A DNA stretch of 5,596 nt from Gemmatimonadota bacterium. Its GTDB lineage: Bacteria > Gemmatimonadota > Gemmatimonadetes > Gemmatimonadales > Gemmatimonadaceae. The position numbers and the translations under genes are program-made. The notes under the pieces are model-generated. The model saw only the letters and a program-made list of their open reading frames with translations. It did no database searches and was not told the origin of the DNA. Every line of letters begins with the position of its first letter. The first letter of the stretch is position 1. This document shows, piece after piece, positions 1 through 5,596 of the stretch. The DNA lies in the NCBI GenBank assembly GCA_029884515.1, contig JAOUHR010000154.1, forward strand, positions 1 through 5,596, written 5' to 3'.

Positions 1-23
1 GACCCTCACCCTATTTCCGTCTT

Positions 24-36
24 CCCGGCGTCCGGG
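24..36. repeat. Short inverted repeat, 5-base arms with 3-base loop
   Basis: CCCGG and CCGGG flank CGT, giving a perfect five-pair GC-only stem. No T-run follows on either strand, so it is not a classical terminator. It could be the remnant of a terminator for a gene left of the window, or chance in GC-rich DNA. Confidence 0.3.
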
Positions 37-44
37 CATGGCGT

Positions 45-58
45 CGACAGAGATGTCG
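45..58. promoter_or_regulatory. Possible operator: CGACA-N4-TGTCG dyad
   Basis: A perfect dyad of CGACA and TGTCG arms around GAGA, immediately followed by the 8-base palindrome CGGATCCG (57-64), which overlaps its last two bases. A dyad of this size with a 4-base spacer fits a site for a dimeric helix-turn-helix repressor. It lies 130-143 bases before the start codon at 188. No regulator gene is in the window and I do not recognise the site as a known box, so the regulatory role is inference. Confidence 0.3.
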
Positions 59-105
59 GATCCGCTTCTGAGGACTTATCGGCTCAAAAAGTAGTTCTCT
101 TCGTC

Positions 106-146
106 CCGACTGCATGTCCTGCACATGGCTCGAATGTAGGAGTCGG
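106..146 (+). promoter_or_regulatory. Nested inverted repeats, possible structured 5' leader
   Basis: Outer arms CCGACT (106-111) and AGTCGG (141-146) enclose an inner perfect repeat, CATGT (113-117) and ACATG (123-127), around CCTGC. If transcribed on the plus strand, this could fold into a stem with an internal hairpin about 40 bases before the ATG at 188. The AGGAG at 139-143 would then be partly paired. No conserved riboswitch family is recognised. Confidence 0.3.
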
Positions 147-187
147 CCCGCGCACCGTCAATCAGCGACCTCCCGTCACCCATCCCG

Positions 188-355
188 ATGGATCTGATCA
201 CCTTCGCCGGCATCGCGATGCTCGTCCTCTGGGCGGCCGGCACCTTCATGTTCGACGCGCCGGGGCTCATCCACCTGCTCCTCACGCTCGGCGTGTTCTT
301 CCTGATCCTCGGCGCCATCAAGCGCGGCGAGCGCGCCCGGAAGGCGTCCAAGTAA
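188..355 (+). CDS. Small two-helix membrane protein, lmo0937/DUF5670-like
   Basis: This encodes a 55-residue protein with two hydrophobic segments, about residues 3-22 and 27-44, joined by a short turn (FDAPG). A basic tail rich in Lys, Arg and Glu follows (about 45-55). The pattern of a first helix ending in LW-x-x-G, then a Gly-[LI]-IH-x-LL second helix and a charged end matches my memory of the lmo0937/DUF5670 family of very small inner-membrane proteins. Their function is unknown, although relatives often appear in stress-related settings. The ATG at 188 is the only usable start, because an in-frame TAG at 137-139 is followed by no other start codon. There is no Shine-Dalgarno sequence at normal spacing. 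The gene points toward the GNAT gene and ends 15 bases from that gene's stop. Family assignment is from pattern only. Confidence 0.7.
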   Translation: MDLITFAGIAMLVLWAAGTFMFDAPGLIHLLLTLGVFFLILGAIKRGERARKASK

Positions 356-370
356 CGGTCGCACAGCGGG

Positions 371-1336
371 TCAGATCTCCCAGTTCGAGAGCACCACGCC
401 GGTCGCCGCGGGCACGTCGTCGAAGCCGGTGAGGGTCATGCGCAGGTCGGTCCAGCGCACGTGCGCGCCGCGCGCGACGAGCGCCCGGAAGGCCGCCGGG
501 TACTCCCCCTGCACGCGCACGGCGACCCGCAGCGCGCCGCTCCGCCGCGCCTGCGCCGCGAGCGCCTCGGCCATCGCCGACATCGCCGCGGTCTCGGCGA
601 GCACGAGCTTGAGCACGCGGATCTCCTCGCGACTGCGGCCCTCCACGAGCGGCGCGTCGTGGAAGAGCGCGAACCCACGCAGCGCCCCGCGCGCGTCGCG
701 GAGCAGCACCATGTCTCCCAGCGCGTGCCGCAGGGTGCAGGCGATCTCGCGGGAGTAGTCGCTCCCATCCTTCACGTCGCCCGCGAGCGCGGCCGCCTCC
801 GCGATGATCGCCGTGCGCTCGGCCTCGGTGTGCGCGCTCAGGAGCGGGGGTCGCGCATCGGTGGCCGGCGTGCCCTCGAGCGTGAGCGTCACCGTGAGGT
901 GTCCGGGGACGAAGCCCAGCCCGGCATAGAAGCCGATGTTGTCCATCGTGCGCGGCATCGTCTCGAGGCCGATCACGCGACAGCCGGCCGCGCGCAGGCG
1001 CTCGATGGCCGCGCGCACGATCGTCCGCCCGATCCCGCGGCCCTGCAGCTCCTCGCGCACCGCCAGCGGACCCATCCACCCCTCGGTGCCCGAGACGTGC
1101 GCGAGGTTGAAGGCCGCGATCCGTCCGAGCCCGTCACGCCAGAGCATCGCGCCCTCGCCCGCGCTCTCGATCGCGAAGCGCCAGATCGCCGGGTTGAGCG
1201 GCGGCACGCGCACGCCCGACATCCCGTCGCGCCGGTAGCGCTCGCTGAACGCGTCGCTGAAGAGTTCGTTGAGCGGCGCGAGGTCGGCCGGCCGGATCGG
1301 GAAGGGGCCGGTGACGCGCCCGGCGGCGTCGCTCAC
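371..1336 (-). CDS. Two-domain GNAT N-acetyltransferase
   Basis: This 321-residue protein appears to be a tandem GNAT, transferring an acyl group from acyl-CoA to an amine. The N-terminal domain (about 12-152) is canonical: a beta-strand region ending near LAVREEL is followed by the pyrophosphate-binding motif QGRGIG at 98-103, and then by the motif B segment NIGFYAGLGF at 133-142. The C-terminal half (about 165-303) keeps the fold pattern, including an AAFRALVARGA helix near 281-291 and an RMTL strand at 299-302. It lacks a clear Q/R-x-x-G-x-G/A loop, so it is probably a degenerate, non-catalytic GNAT domain. The start is GTG and overlaps the sbcC stop in a GTGA tetranucleotide, with no good Shine-Dalgarno of its own, which suggests translational coupling. 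The substrate cannot be predicted; linkage to DNA repair genes may be functional or merely positional. Confidence 0.85.
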   Translation of the reverse strand: MSDAAGRVTGPFPIRPADLAPLNELFSDAFSERYRRDGMSGVRVPPLNPAIWRFAIESAGEGAMLWRDGLGRIAAFNLAHVSGTEGWMGPLAVREELQGRGIGRTIVRAAIERLRAAGCRVIGLETMPRTMDNIGFYAGLGFVPGHLTVTLTLEGTPATDARPPLLSAHTEAERTAIIAEAAALAGDVKDGSDYSREIACTLRHALGDMVLLRDARGALRGFALFHDAPLVEGRSREEIRVLKLVLAETAAMSAMAEALAAQARRSGALRVAVRVQGEYPAAFRALVARGAHVRWTDLRMTLTGFDDVPAATGVVLSNWEI

Positions 1337-3777
1337 GCGCCAGCCCCGGCGCCGAGCAGGGCGAGGTCCGGCAGCGCCGAGTCGCTCGTGGTGACCACCG
1401 CCGCCCCCGTCTGGGCGTCGAAGCCCACCGAGACCACGCGGTCGAGCCCGTCGCGCACGCCCTCGATGTGCGTGATCACGATCACCTGCTCGAACCGATC
1501 ATGCAAGCCGCGCAGCAGGTCGATCACGTTCTGCCGGCGCACCTCGTCGAGGGAACCGAACACCTCATCGAGCACGAGCAGCGAGAACGACTGGCCGGCC
1601 CGGTCGGCGATCATCTGCGAGATGGCGAGCCGGAGCACGAGGTTCGCGACATCCTCCTCGCCACCGGAGATCACCGGCTTCGGCACCCCCTCCTCGAGCA
1701 CCAGGAGCCGGTACTTGTCGTCGAGCTCGAGTTCCGTATACCGCGCGTCGGTGAGCTCGGTGAGGAAGTTCGAGGCGATCTCCGAGACCTCCGGCCGGAG
1801 CTGGAAATTGAGGTCGGTGCGGAGATCGGAGTAGGCGCGGTGCAGTTCCTCGTTGAGGCGGCGCTCGCGCTCGAGCTCCTCGACGAGCGCGGCGAGCCGC
1901 GTGAACTCCGCGCGCGCCTCGGCCGCGCGCGCGGCGGCGGCCTCGGCGAGGTCGCGGCCGGCGCGGGTCTGGGCCGCGGCGCGGGCCGCCTCGGCGTGCG
2001 CCGCGGCCACCTGGTCGTGCAGCGTGCGGAGCGCCACATACTCGTCCTCTGGGAACTGCAGCGCCGCGAGGCGCGCGGCGGCGACGGCTCGGCGCTCCTC
2101 CAGTGCCGCGCGCTGGCGCGCCAGCGACTCCCCTTCGCGCAGCAGGGCCGGCTCGCGCTCGACGCGGGTGGAGAGCCGGTTCGCCAGCGTGCTGCTCTCG
2201 GCGAGTCGCGAGTGCTCGGCCTCCAGCGCCTGGTGCCGCGCCTCGTCGTACCCACCGGCGATGGTCTCGAGCTCGGCGCTCGCCGCCGCGAGCCGCGCGG
2301 TCTTGGCCGCGAGGTCGCGCTCCAGCTGCACCAGCTGCGCCACGTTCGACTGCACCTTGGCCAGCCGCCGCTCCGACTGGCCCACGTCCCCCTGCAGTTG
2401 CTTGCGCAGCTCGTCGAGGTGCGCGATGTCGGCCGGCATCGCCTCGAGCTGTTCGAGCCGCGAGCGGAAATACGCGCCGTCCGCCTCGACGGTCTCCATC
2501 TGGCGCTCGAGCACGTCGAGCACGTTGCGGAAGTGCTCGCCGAGCGGCCGTGTGCAGGTGGGACACTTCCCCTCGTCGCCGAGCTCGACGAGCGTGTCGC
2601 GCTGGTCGCGGAGCTCGGCGTACTGGCTGCGGAGCGCGCGGAGCCGCGTCTCCACCTCCTGCCGGTCGCGCACCCACTCCGTGCGCCGCGACTCGAGGTT
2701 CCCCTGCGTCTCCTCGAGTGCCCTGCGCCGCATCTCCAGCTCCTCCGTGGCCTGCTCCTCCTCCTGCGGCGCGCCGGCGAGCCGCTCGCGCTGTTCGGCG
2801 AGCACCTGCACCTCCGACTGCAGCGCGGCCTGCGTGTCCACCAGCGCACGGCGGCGACCGTCGGAGATCGCGAGCTTGCGCAGCGCCTCGAGCTCCGTGC
2901 GCACCCGGTCGAAGGCCTCGACATCGGGGAGGAGCGGCGCCAGCAGCGTGCGCGACTCCGCCACCTGCTCCAGCTCCTGCGCGTGGCGGGCCTCCGCGCG
3001 CGTGAGCGCGCCCGCCTCGCCCTCGATCCCGGCGATCGCGGTCGCGAGCTGCTGCCGCTCCTCGCGCCCCGTCTGCGCGGCGAGCCAGCGCGGCGACACC
3101 GCGGCGAACGCCTCCTCCGTCTCGCGCTCGAGCCGCTCGGCCTCCTCGGCGCCGCCCTGCGCCGCGGCGAGCGCGTCCGCCGAGGCCCGCTCCTGCTCCG
3201 TCACCGCCTCCGCCTCGGGCATCCCGGCGCGAAGGCCCTGCACCTCGCTCGCCAATTCCTTGCGCCGCGCGGCGCAGAGCTCCTGCGCCACCCGCAGCCG
3301 CTCGTAGCCGAGCACGCGCGAGAGGAACTGCGCGCGCTCGCCGGCGGTGAGCGCCTGCATCACCGCGAGTTCCTTCTGGCCGGTGAAGTAGGTGTTGAAG
3401 AACTCCGTGCGCGTCATCCCGATCCGGCGCTGGAGCATCTCCGCGACCGCCGTCACCGAGTTCGCGATCGGCTCCGCGCCGTCGTCCAGGAAGAGCTCGG
3501 CCGTTGTGAGGCCGCGCATCACGCGGTAGCGGTGCCCGGCCAGCTCGAAGTCGAGTTCCACGCGCACCGGCGCGCGCGCCGGCGCCCGGTGGAACCGCAG
3601 CGACTCGTTGCCGCCGCGCACCGTGTTGCCGCCGTAGAGCGCCCAGGCGATCGCCTCGAGGATCGTGGACTTGCCCGCGCCGTTGGGCCCGATGATCCCG
3701 GTGAGCCCGGTATCGAACTCGATCTCCGTCTCCGCGTGCTGACGGAAGTTCTGGAGGCGGAGCCGGGCGAGCCTCAC
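1333..3777 (-). CDS. sbcC: SbcC/Rad50-type DNA repair ATPase with zinc hook
   Basis: The 814-residue product is the ATPase and tethering subunit of the SbcCD (Mre11-Rad50) complex. Visible parts are: an NFRQH strand at 10-14; Walker A GPNGAGKST at 30-38; a Q-loop candidate Gln134 in YFTGQKEL; a long Glu/Arg/Ala/Leu-rich coiled coil from about 165 to 690, split by the zinc hook CPTC at 405-408; the ABC signature SGGEE at 704-708; Walker B LLVLDE at 733-738; the D-loop SLD at 742-744; and the switch His770 in VITH. The hook sits at the middle of the chain. The protein is much shorter than E. coli SbcC (about 1050) and nearer archaeal Rad50. The GTG start was chosen because it begins the conserved first strand, overlaps the sbcD stop (GTGA) and has a GGGGGAGGT site just upstream. 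The frame stays open far into sbcD, but that part encodes only low-complexity shadow sequence. The ATPase cassette is intact. Confidence 0.95.
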   Translation of the reverse strand: MRLARLRLQNFRQHAETEIEFDTGLTGIIGPNGAGKSTILEAIAWALYGGNTVRGGNESLRFHRAPARAPVRVELDFELAGHRYRVMRGLTTAELFLDDGAEPIANSVTAVAEMLQRRIGMTRTEFFNTYFTGQKELAVMQALTAGERAQFLSRVLGYERLRVAQELCAARRKELASEVQGLRAGMPEAEAVTEQERASADALAAAQGGAEEAERLERETEEAFAAVSPRWLAAQTGREERQQLATAIAGIEGEAGALTRAEARHAQELEQVAESRTLLAPLLPDVEAFDRVRTELEALRKLAISDGRRRALVDTQAALQSEVQVLAEQRERLAGAPQEEEQATEELEMRRRALEETQGNLESRRTEWVRDRQEVETRLRALRSQYAELRDQRDTLVELGDEGKCPTCTRPLGEHFRNVLDVLERQMETVEADGAYFRSRLEQLEAMPADIAHLDELRKQLQGDVGQSERRLAKVQSNVAQLVQLERDLAAKTARLAAASAELETIAGGYDEARHQALEAEHSRLAESSTLANRLSTRVEREPALLREGESLARQRAALEERRAVAAARLAALQFPEDEYVALRTLHDQVAAAHAEAARAAAQTRAGRDLAEAAAARAAEARAEFTRLAALVEELERERRLNEELHRAYSDLRTDLNFQLRPEVSEIASNFLTELTDARYTELELDDKYRLLVLEEGVPKPVISGGEEDVANLVLRLAISQMIADRAGQSFSLLVLDEVFGSLDEVRRQNVIDLLRGLHDRFEQVIVITHIEGVRDGLDRVVSVGFDAQTGAAVVTTSDSALPDLALLGAGAGA

Positions 3778-4967
3778 GCGACCTCCCCCGGCGTGGCCCG
3801 CGCGGGCTCGGCGAGCTCGGCCTCCTCGAGGTAGTGCAGGCCGAGCGCGATGAGGTCCTCCTGCGCCACGCCCGCGGGGAGCGCGCGGCTGCGCAGCGCG
3901 TCGCGGAGCGTCTCCGCCAGCGAGGGGCGGCGTCCCGGGGCGCCGCCGCCCACCTGCCGGCGCACCAGCTCCGGCCGGCGCGTGTCGAAGTGGAAGTGGA
4001 GCGCACTCCGCTGGAGCTCCCGCAGCGCCTTGTGGTCGATCTCGCGCGCGATGTGCCGCGGCACGTCCTTCGCCACGAGGCGCACCACCTTCCCCTCCAC
4101 GCCGCCGCCCAGCCGGCGCACCGCGTGCTGGATCGCCCTGTCGAGGTCCTCGGCCGACATGCCGCGTCCCTCGATGGGCGGGAGGTCCACGAAGGGCCGC
4201 GACACCGGCAGCGGGTGGAACGTCTGCTTCCCCGTCGCGAGGTCGCGCTCGATCATCCCCTTCCCGGGGAGCTTCGCGGCCTTCTCCTCGGCGAGCTCGC
4301 CCCATGGGTTCGTGCTCGTGTACTCGAGCGAGCCCGAGTAGTACACGTGGTCGGCGACGCGCTTGTAGACGTGGTAGTGGCCCAGCGCGACGTAATCCCA
4401 GCCCTCGCGCGTGACCTCGGCGACGGGGATCTGCATCGCCGCGCGCTCCGGCGCGCCGGCATGCGGCAGTGCGCCCTGCACCTCGCCGTGCAGGAGCAGC
4501 ACGTTGTAGCGCACCGTGGGGTCGGGCGTGAGCTCCACGCTGCCTGGCGGCAGGTCGGGCACGGCGAGCACCGCGAGGTCGAGATCGTCGAAGCGGAGGC
4601 GGCGCGCCTCGCGGTCGGCCACGTGCATGCCAAGGGGTGCGGCGAAGAGCCGCAGGATGCAGATCGTCTCGGTGGAGCGCGGCATGTCGTGGTTGCCCGC
4701 CACGACCACGATCGCGGCCTTGGGCAACGCCGCCACCAGCCGCGAGAACTGCTGGAACGCGTGCAGGATGGACGTGTTGGTGGGGCGCACCGTGTGGAAC
4801 ACGTCCCCGCCGACGAGGATCACGTCGGGGGCGAGCGCGATGCACTTGTCGACGGCACGCGCGAACGCGGCCGCGACATCAGCTTCACGCTGATTGATCC
4901 CGGCGGGGGTCTGCCGCTGGAACTGGCGGAACCCGAGGTGGAGGTCGGACAGGTGGACGAGGCGCAC
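3774..4967 (-). CDS. sbcD: SbcD/Mre11-type DNA repair exonuclease
   Basis: The 397-residue product is the calcineurin-like metallophosphoesterase nuclease of the SbcCD complex. It degrades or nicks DNA ends and hairpins with Mn2+ when driven by SbcC ATP hydrolysis. All phosphoesterase motifs are present: SDLH with Asp8 and His10; GDVFH with Asp55 and His58; GNHD with Asn92, His93 and Asp94; LLLHGE with His160; and GHYH with His197 and His199, followed by SGS at 211-213. The catalytic core covers about 1-250. The remainder holds the cap region and a C-terminal helical segment that in relatives binds the base of the SbcC coiled coil. The start is GTG; an in-frame TAG five codons upstream (4982-4980) excludes an earlier start. 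The nearest GGAGG is 17 bases away, so initiation may be weak or coupled. The stop overlaps the sbcC start by four bases. Length is close to E. coli SbcD (about 400). The metal site looks intact. Confidence 0.95.
   Translation of the reverse strand: MRLVHLSDLHLGFRQFQRQTPAGINQREADVAAAFARAVDKCIALAPDVILVGGDVFHTVRPTNTSILHAFQQFSRLVAALPKAAIVVVAGNHDMPRSTETICILRLFAAPLGMHVADREARRLRFDDLDLAVLAVPDLPPGSVELTPDPTVRYNVLLLHGEVQGALPHAGAPERAAMQIPVAEVTREGWDYVALGHYHVYKRVADHVYYSGSLEYTSTNPWGELAEEKAAKLPGKGMIERDLATGKQTFHPLPVSRPFVDLPPIEGRGMSAEDLDRAIQHAVRRLGGGVEGKVVRLVAKDVPRHIAREIDHKALRELQRSALHFHFDTRRPELVRRQVGGGAPGRRPSLAETLRDALRSRALPAGVAQEDLIALGLHYLEEAELAEPARATPGEVA
3782..3789 (-). promoter_or_regulatory. Strong Shine-Dalgarno site for sbcC
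   Basis: Reading on the minus strand, GGGGGAGG at 3789-3782 continues as T at 3781 and ends four bases before the GTG at 3777. It lies within the last codons of sbcD and supports the GTG start of sbcC over any start further upstream in the open frame. It is the clearest ribosome binding site among the minus-strand genes. Confidence 0.7.
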
Positions 4968-4990
4968 GCTGTCCGGAATCTACGCCTCCC

Positions 4991-5005
4991 CTCCCCTCTG
5001 GGGAG
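4991..5005 (-). promoter_or_regulatory. Hairpin ahead of sbcD, 6-pair stem with 3-base loop
   Basis: CTCCCC and GGGGAG flank three bases in a perfect inverted repeat within the 61-base gap between the HerA-like gene and sbcD. On the minus-strand transcript it lies 23 bases upstream of the GTG start. Its 3' arm is part of the purine tract that contains GGAGG sequences. It shares 5002-5005 with the neighbouring hairpin, so the two stems cannot form fully at once. No U-run follows, so it is not a standard intrinsic terminator. Confidence 0.45.
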
Positions 5006-5020
5006 CCGTCCGCCGGCTCC
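5002..5020 (-). promoter_or_regulatory. Hairpin after the HerA-like gene, 7-pair stem with 5-base loop
   Basis: GGAGCCG and CGGCTCC flank five bases in a perfect inverted repeat, starting nine bases after the stop codon of the HerA-like gene on the minus strand. The very stable GC stem lacks a following U-run. It might slow polymerase, protect an mRNA 3' end, or act as a partial or factor-dependent terminator between the ATPase gene and sbcD. It overlaps the hairpin at 4991-5005. Confidence 0.5.
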
Positions 5021-5028
5021 GGCCGCGC

Positions 5029-5596
5029 TCAGCCGTACGGGTCGTCGGGCGGCGGGACGCGCAGCGGTGAGGGACCGCGACGCGGCGCACTCTCGCTCAC
5101 GACGCGCTTCTTCAGGTGCGCCTTGAAGTAGGCGCGCACGTCGTCCGGCCGCGCCTGCAGCGTCCGGTTCCGCGCCCGCAGGATCCCATCCTCATCCTCG
5201 CCGGCGAGCGCGAGCGCATCCTGCACCCAGCCGAGCGTGATGGTGGGGTCGAGGCGGCGGAGCCCCTTCGTGACGGCCTGCTCGAGCGTGAGCTCCTCGG
5301 CCTGCGGGAACTTCGCGACGCCCTCGCGCCCGCCGAGCACCGCGGGCCGCGGGAAGCGCACGAAGATCGGCTGCCCGAAGTGCGGGTGGCGCACCATCAG
5401 CTGGCCCTTCTCGAGCGTGGCGAGCCGCGCCTTGGTCGCCGGCGTGATGGTCTGGTAGCCCGGCGTCGCGAGTTCGTCGGGATCCATCCGGCCGTAGAGC
5501 GAGGTGCCGCTGTTCCCCACCACGCGCCGGTGCACCTGCGAGCGGAACTGCTGCGCGCCGAAGAGCACGAGCCCCAGGTAGCGGCCCCGCTCGGCG
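5029..5596 (-). CDS. HerA-like/DUF87 ATP-binding protein, C-terminal part (5' end outside window)
   Basis: The reading frame is open to the right edge, so only the last 188 or so residues are visible, beginning AERGRYLGLVLFGAQQFRSQ. The segment GAQQFRSQVHRRVVGNSGTS followed by LYGRMDPDEL and then KGQLMVRHPHFGQPIFVRFP resembles the C-terminal ATPase-core end of HerA/DUF87 proteins, hexameric FtsK-HerA superfamily DNA translocases. In archaea and some bacteria HerA works with the NurA nuclease in end resection. Walker A and B motifs would lie upstream of the visible part, so catalytic competence cannot be judged. The tail after about 5110 is basic, then Pro/Arg-rich and probably disordered, ending DDPYG. 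The GTG at 5568 lies inside the conserved domain and is not a true start. The gene is co-directional with sbcD and 61 bases upstream of it, which supports a DNA-end processing role. Another DUF87 ATPase of unknown partner is possible. Confidence 0.75.
   Translation of the reverse strand, partial: AERGRYLGLVLFGAQQFRSQVHRRVVGNSGTSLYGRMDPDELATPGYQTITPATKARLATLEKGQLMVRHPHFGQPIFVRFPRPAVLGGREGVAKFPQAEELTLEQAVTKGLRRLDPTITLGWVQDALALAGEDEDGILRARNRTLQARPDDVRAYFKAHLKKRVVSESAPRRGPSPLRVPPPDDPYG

Larger units (their letters stand above)
1..187. other. Non-coding leader upstream of the small membrane protein gene
   Basis: No credible gene was found here on either strand. The stretch is visibly richer in A and T than the rest of the window, for example around 71-100, as expected for an upstream regulatory region. 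It probably carries the promoter of the gene at 188, but I could not find a convincing -35/-10 pair with correct spacing. It contains several short perfect inverted repeats, listed separately. An AGGAG at 139-143 resembles a ribosome binding site but lies about 45 bases before the ATG and has no suitable start codon close behind it. Confidence 0.6.

Noticed and set aside
44..49. TCGACA as a -35 promoter element
   Set aside because: It matches TTGACA at five of six bases, but no acceptable -10 hexamer lies 16-18 bases downstream, so no promoter is called.
76..351. Minus-strand 91-residue frame opposite the small membrane protein gene
   Set aside because: It shows no recognisable domain and unlikely composition, and it is antisense to a better-supported protein. 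It would start inside the gap after GNAT with no ribosome binding site.
461..1834. Plus-strand open frame of 457 codons across the GNAT gene and the sbcC 3' end
   Set aside because: It crosses two real minus-strand genes and their junction and gives low-complexity Arg/Ala/Ser-rich sequence.
1468..3834. Plus-strand open frame of 788 codons opposite sbcC
   Set aside because: It lies wholly antisense to a protein with a complete ABC-ATPase motif set. Its product is a Leu/Arg/Glu/Ala-rich mirror of the coiled coil with no recognisable domain. Very high GC and rare TTA, CTA and TCA codons in sbcC leave the antisense frame open.
1565..4006. Minus-strand open frame of 813 codons in another frame over sbcC
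   Set aside because: It has low-complexity Arg/Ala/Gly composition and no motifs, and it is offset from the frame carrying Walker A, the zinc hook, the signature and Walker B.
3778..4845. Possible 356-residue N-terminal extension of SbcC
   Set aside because: The frame is open, but it runs through sbcD and encodes Arg/Pro/Ala/Gly-rich sequence. The conserved N-terminal strand and a strong ribosome binding site place the start at the GTG at 3777.
3834..5126. Plus-strand open frame of 430 codons opposite sbcD
   Set aside because: It is antisense to intact sbcD and also spans the intergenic gap into the HerA-like gene. The product is rich in His, Arg, Val and Leu with no domain. It is a shadow of GC-rich coding DNA.
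5237..5458. Plus-strand 73-residue frame opposite the HerA-like gene
   Set aside because: It is antisense to conserved DUF87-like sequence and has Ser/Arg-rich content with no family resemblance.
1..5596. CRISPR array, tRNA, rRNA, insertion sequence, phage or toxin-antitoxin content
   Set aside because: No regularly spaced repeats, cloverleaf, rRNA stretch, transposase or terminal repeats were seen. The window is fully accounted for by the listed genes and short gaps.

Overview
The window is very GC-rich and gene-dense, with strongly G/C-ending codons, GTG starts and 4-base gene overlaps. It looks like a chromosomal segment of a high-GC bacterium. The style would suit Gemmatimonadota or a similar soil phylum, but that is a guess from composition and protein flavour; no marker gene is present to settle it.

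Layout: nearly everything from 371 to 5596 is one minus-strand gene train, read from right to left. It starts with the 3' part of a HerA-like (DUF87) hexameric ATPase/translocase gene that runs off the right edge (5029-5596). A 61-base gap with two overlapping hairpins follows, then sbcD/mre11 nuclease (3774-4967), sbcC/rad50 ATPase (1333-3777) and a two-domain GNAT acetyltransferase (371-1336). The sbcD/sbcC and sbcC/GNAT junctions are both GTGA overlaps, where the stop of one gene shares bases with the GTG start of the next. On the plus strand at the left end, a lower-GC leader with several short inverted repeats (1-187) precedes a 55-residue two-helix membrane protein of the lmo0937/DUF5670 type (188-355). 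It converges on the GNAT gene with only 15 bases between the stop codons.

How the genes work together: SbcD and SbcC form the Mre11-Rad50 type complex that opens and processes DNA ends and hairpins. SbcC supplies the ATPase head, coiled coil and zinc hook; SbcD supplies the Mn-dependent nuclease. A HerA-type DNA translocase directly upstream recalls the archaeal herA-mre11-rad50-nurA end-resection cluster. If the rest of the ATPase gene confirms this, the window holds a bacterial version of that arrangement, with a GNAT enzyme of unknown substrate added as a fourth, translationally coupled member. No RNA gene, CRISPR array, insertion sequence or phage gene was seen. No wholly new system is evident; the most interesting points are the HerA-SbcD-SbcC-GNAT gene order, the compact Rad50-like SbcC and the paired hairpins ahead of sbcD.
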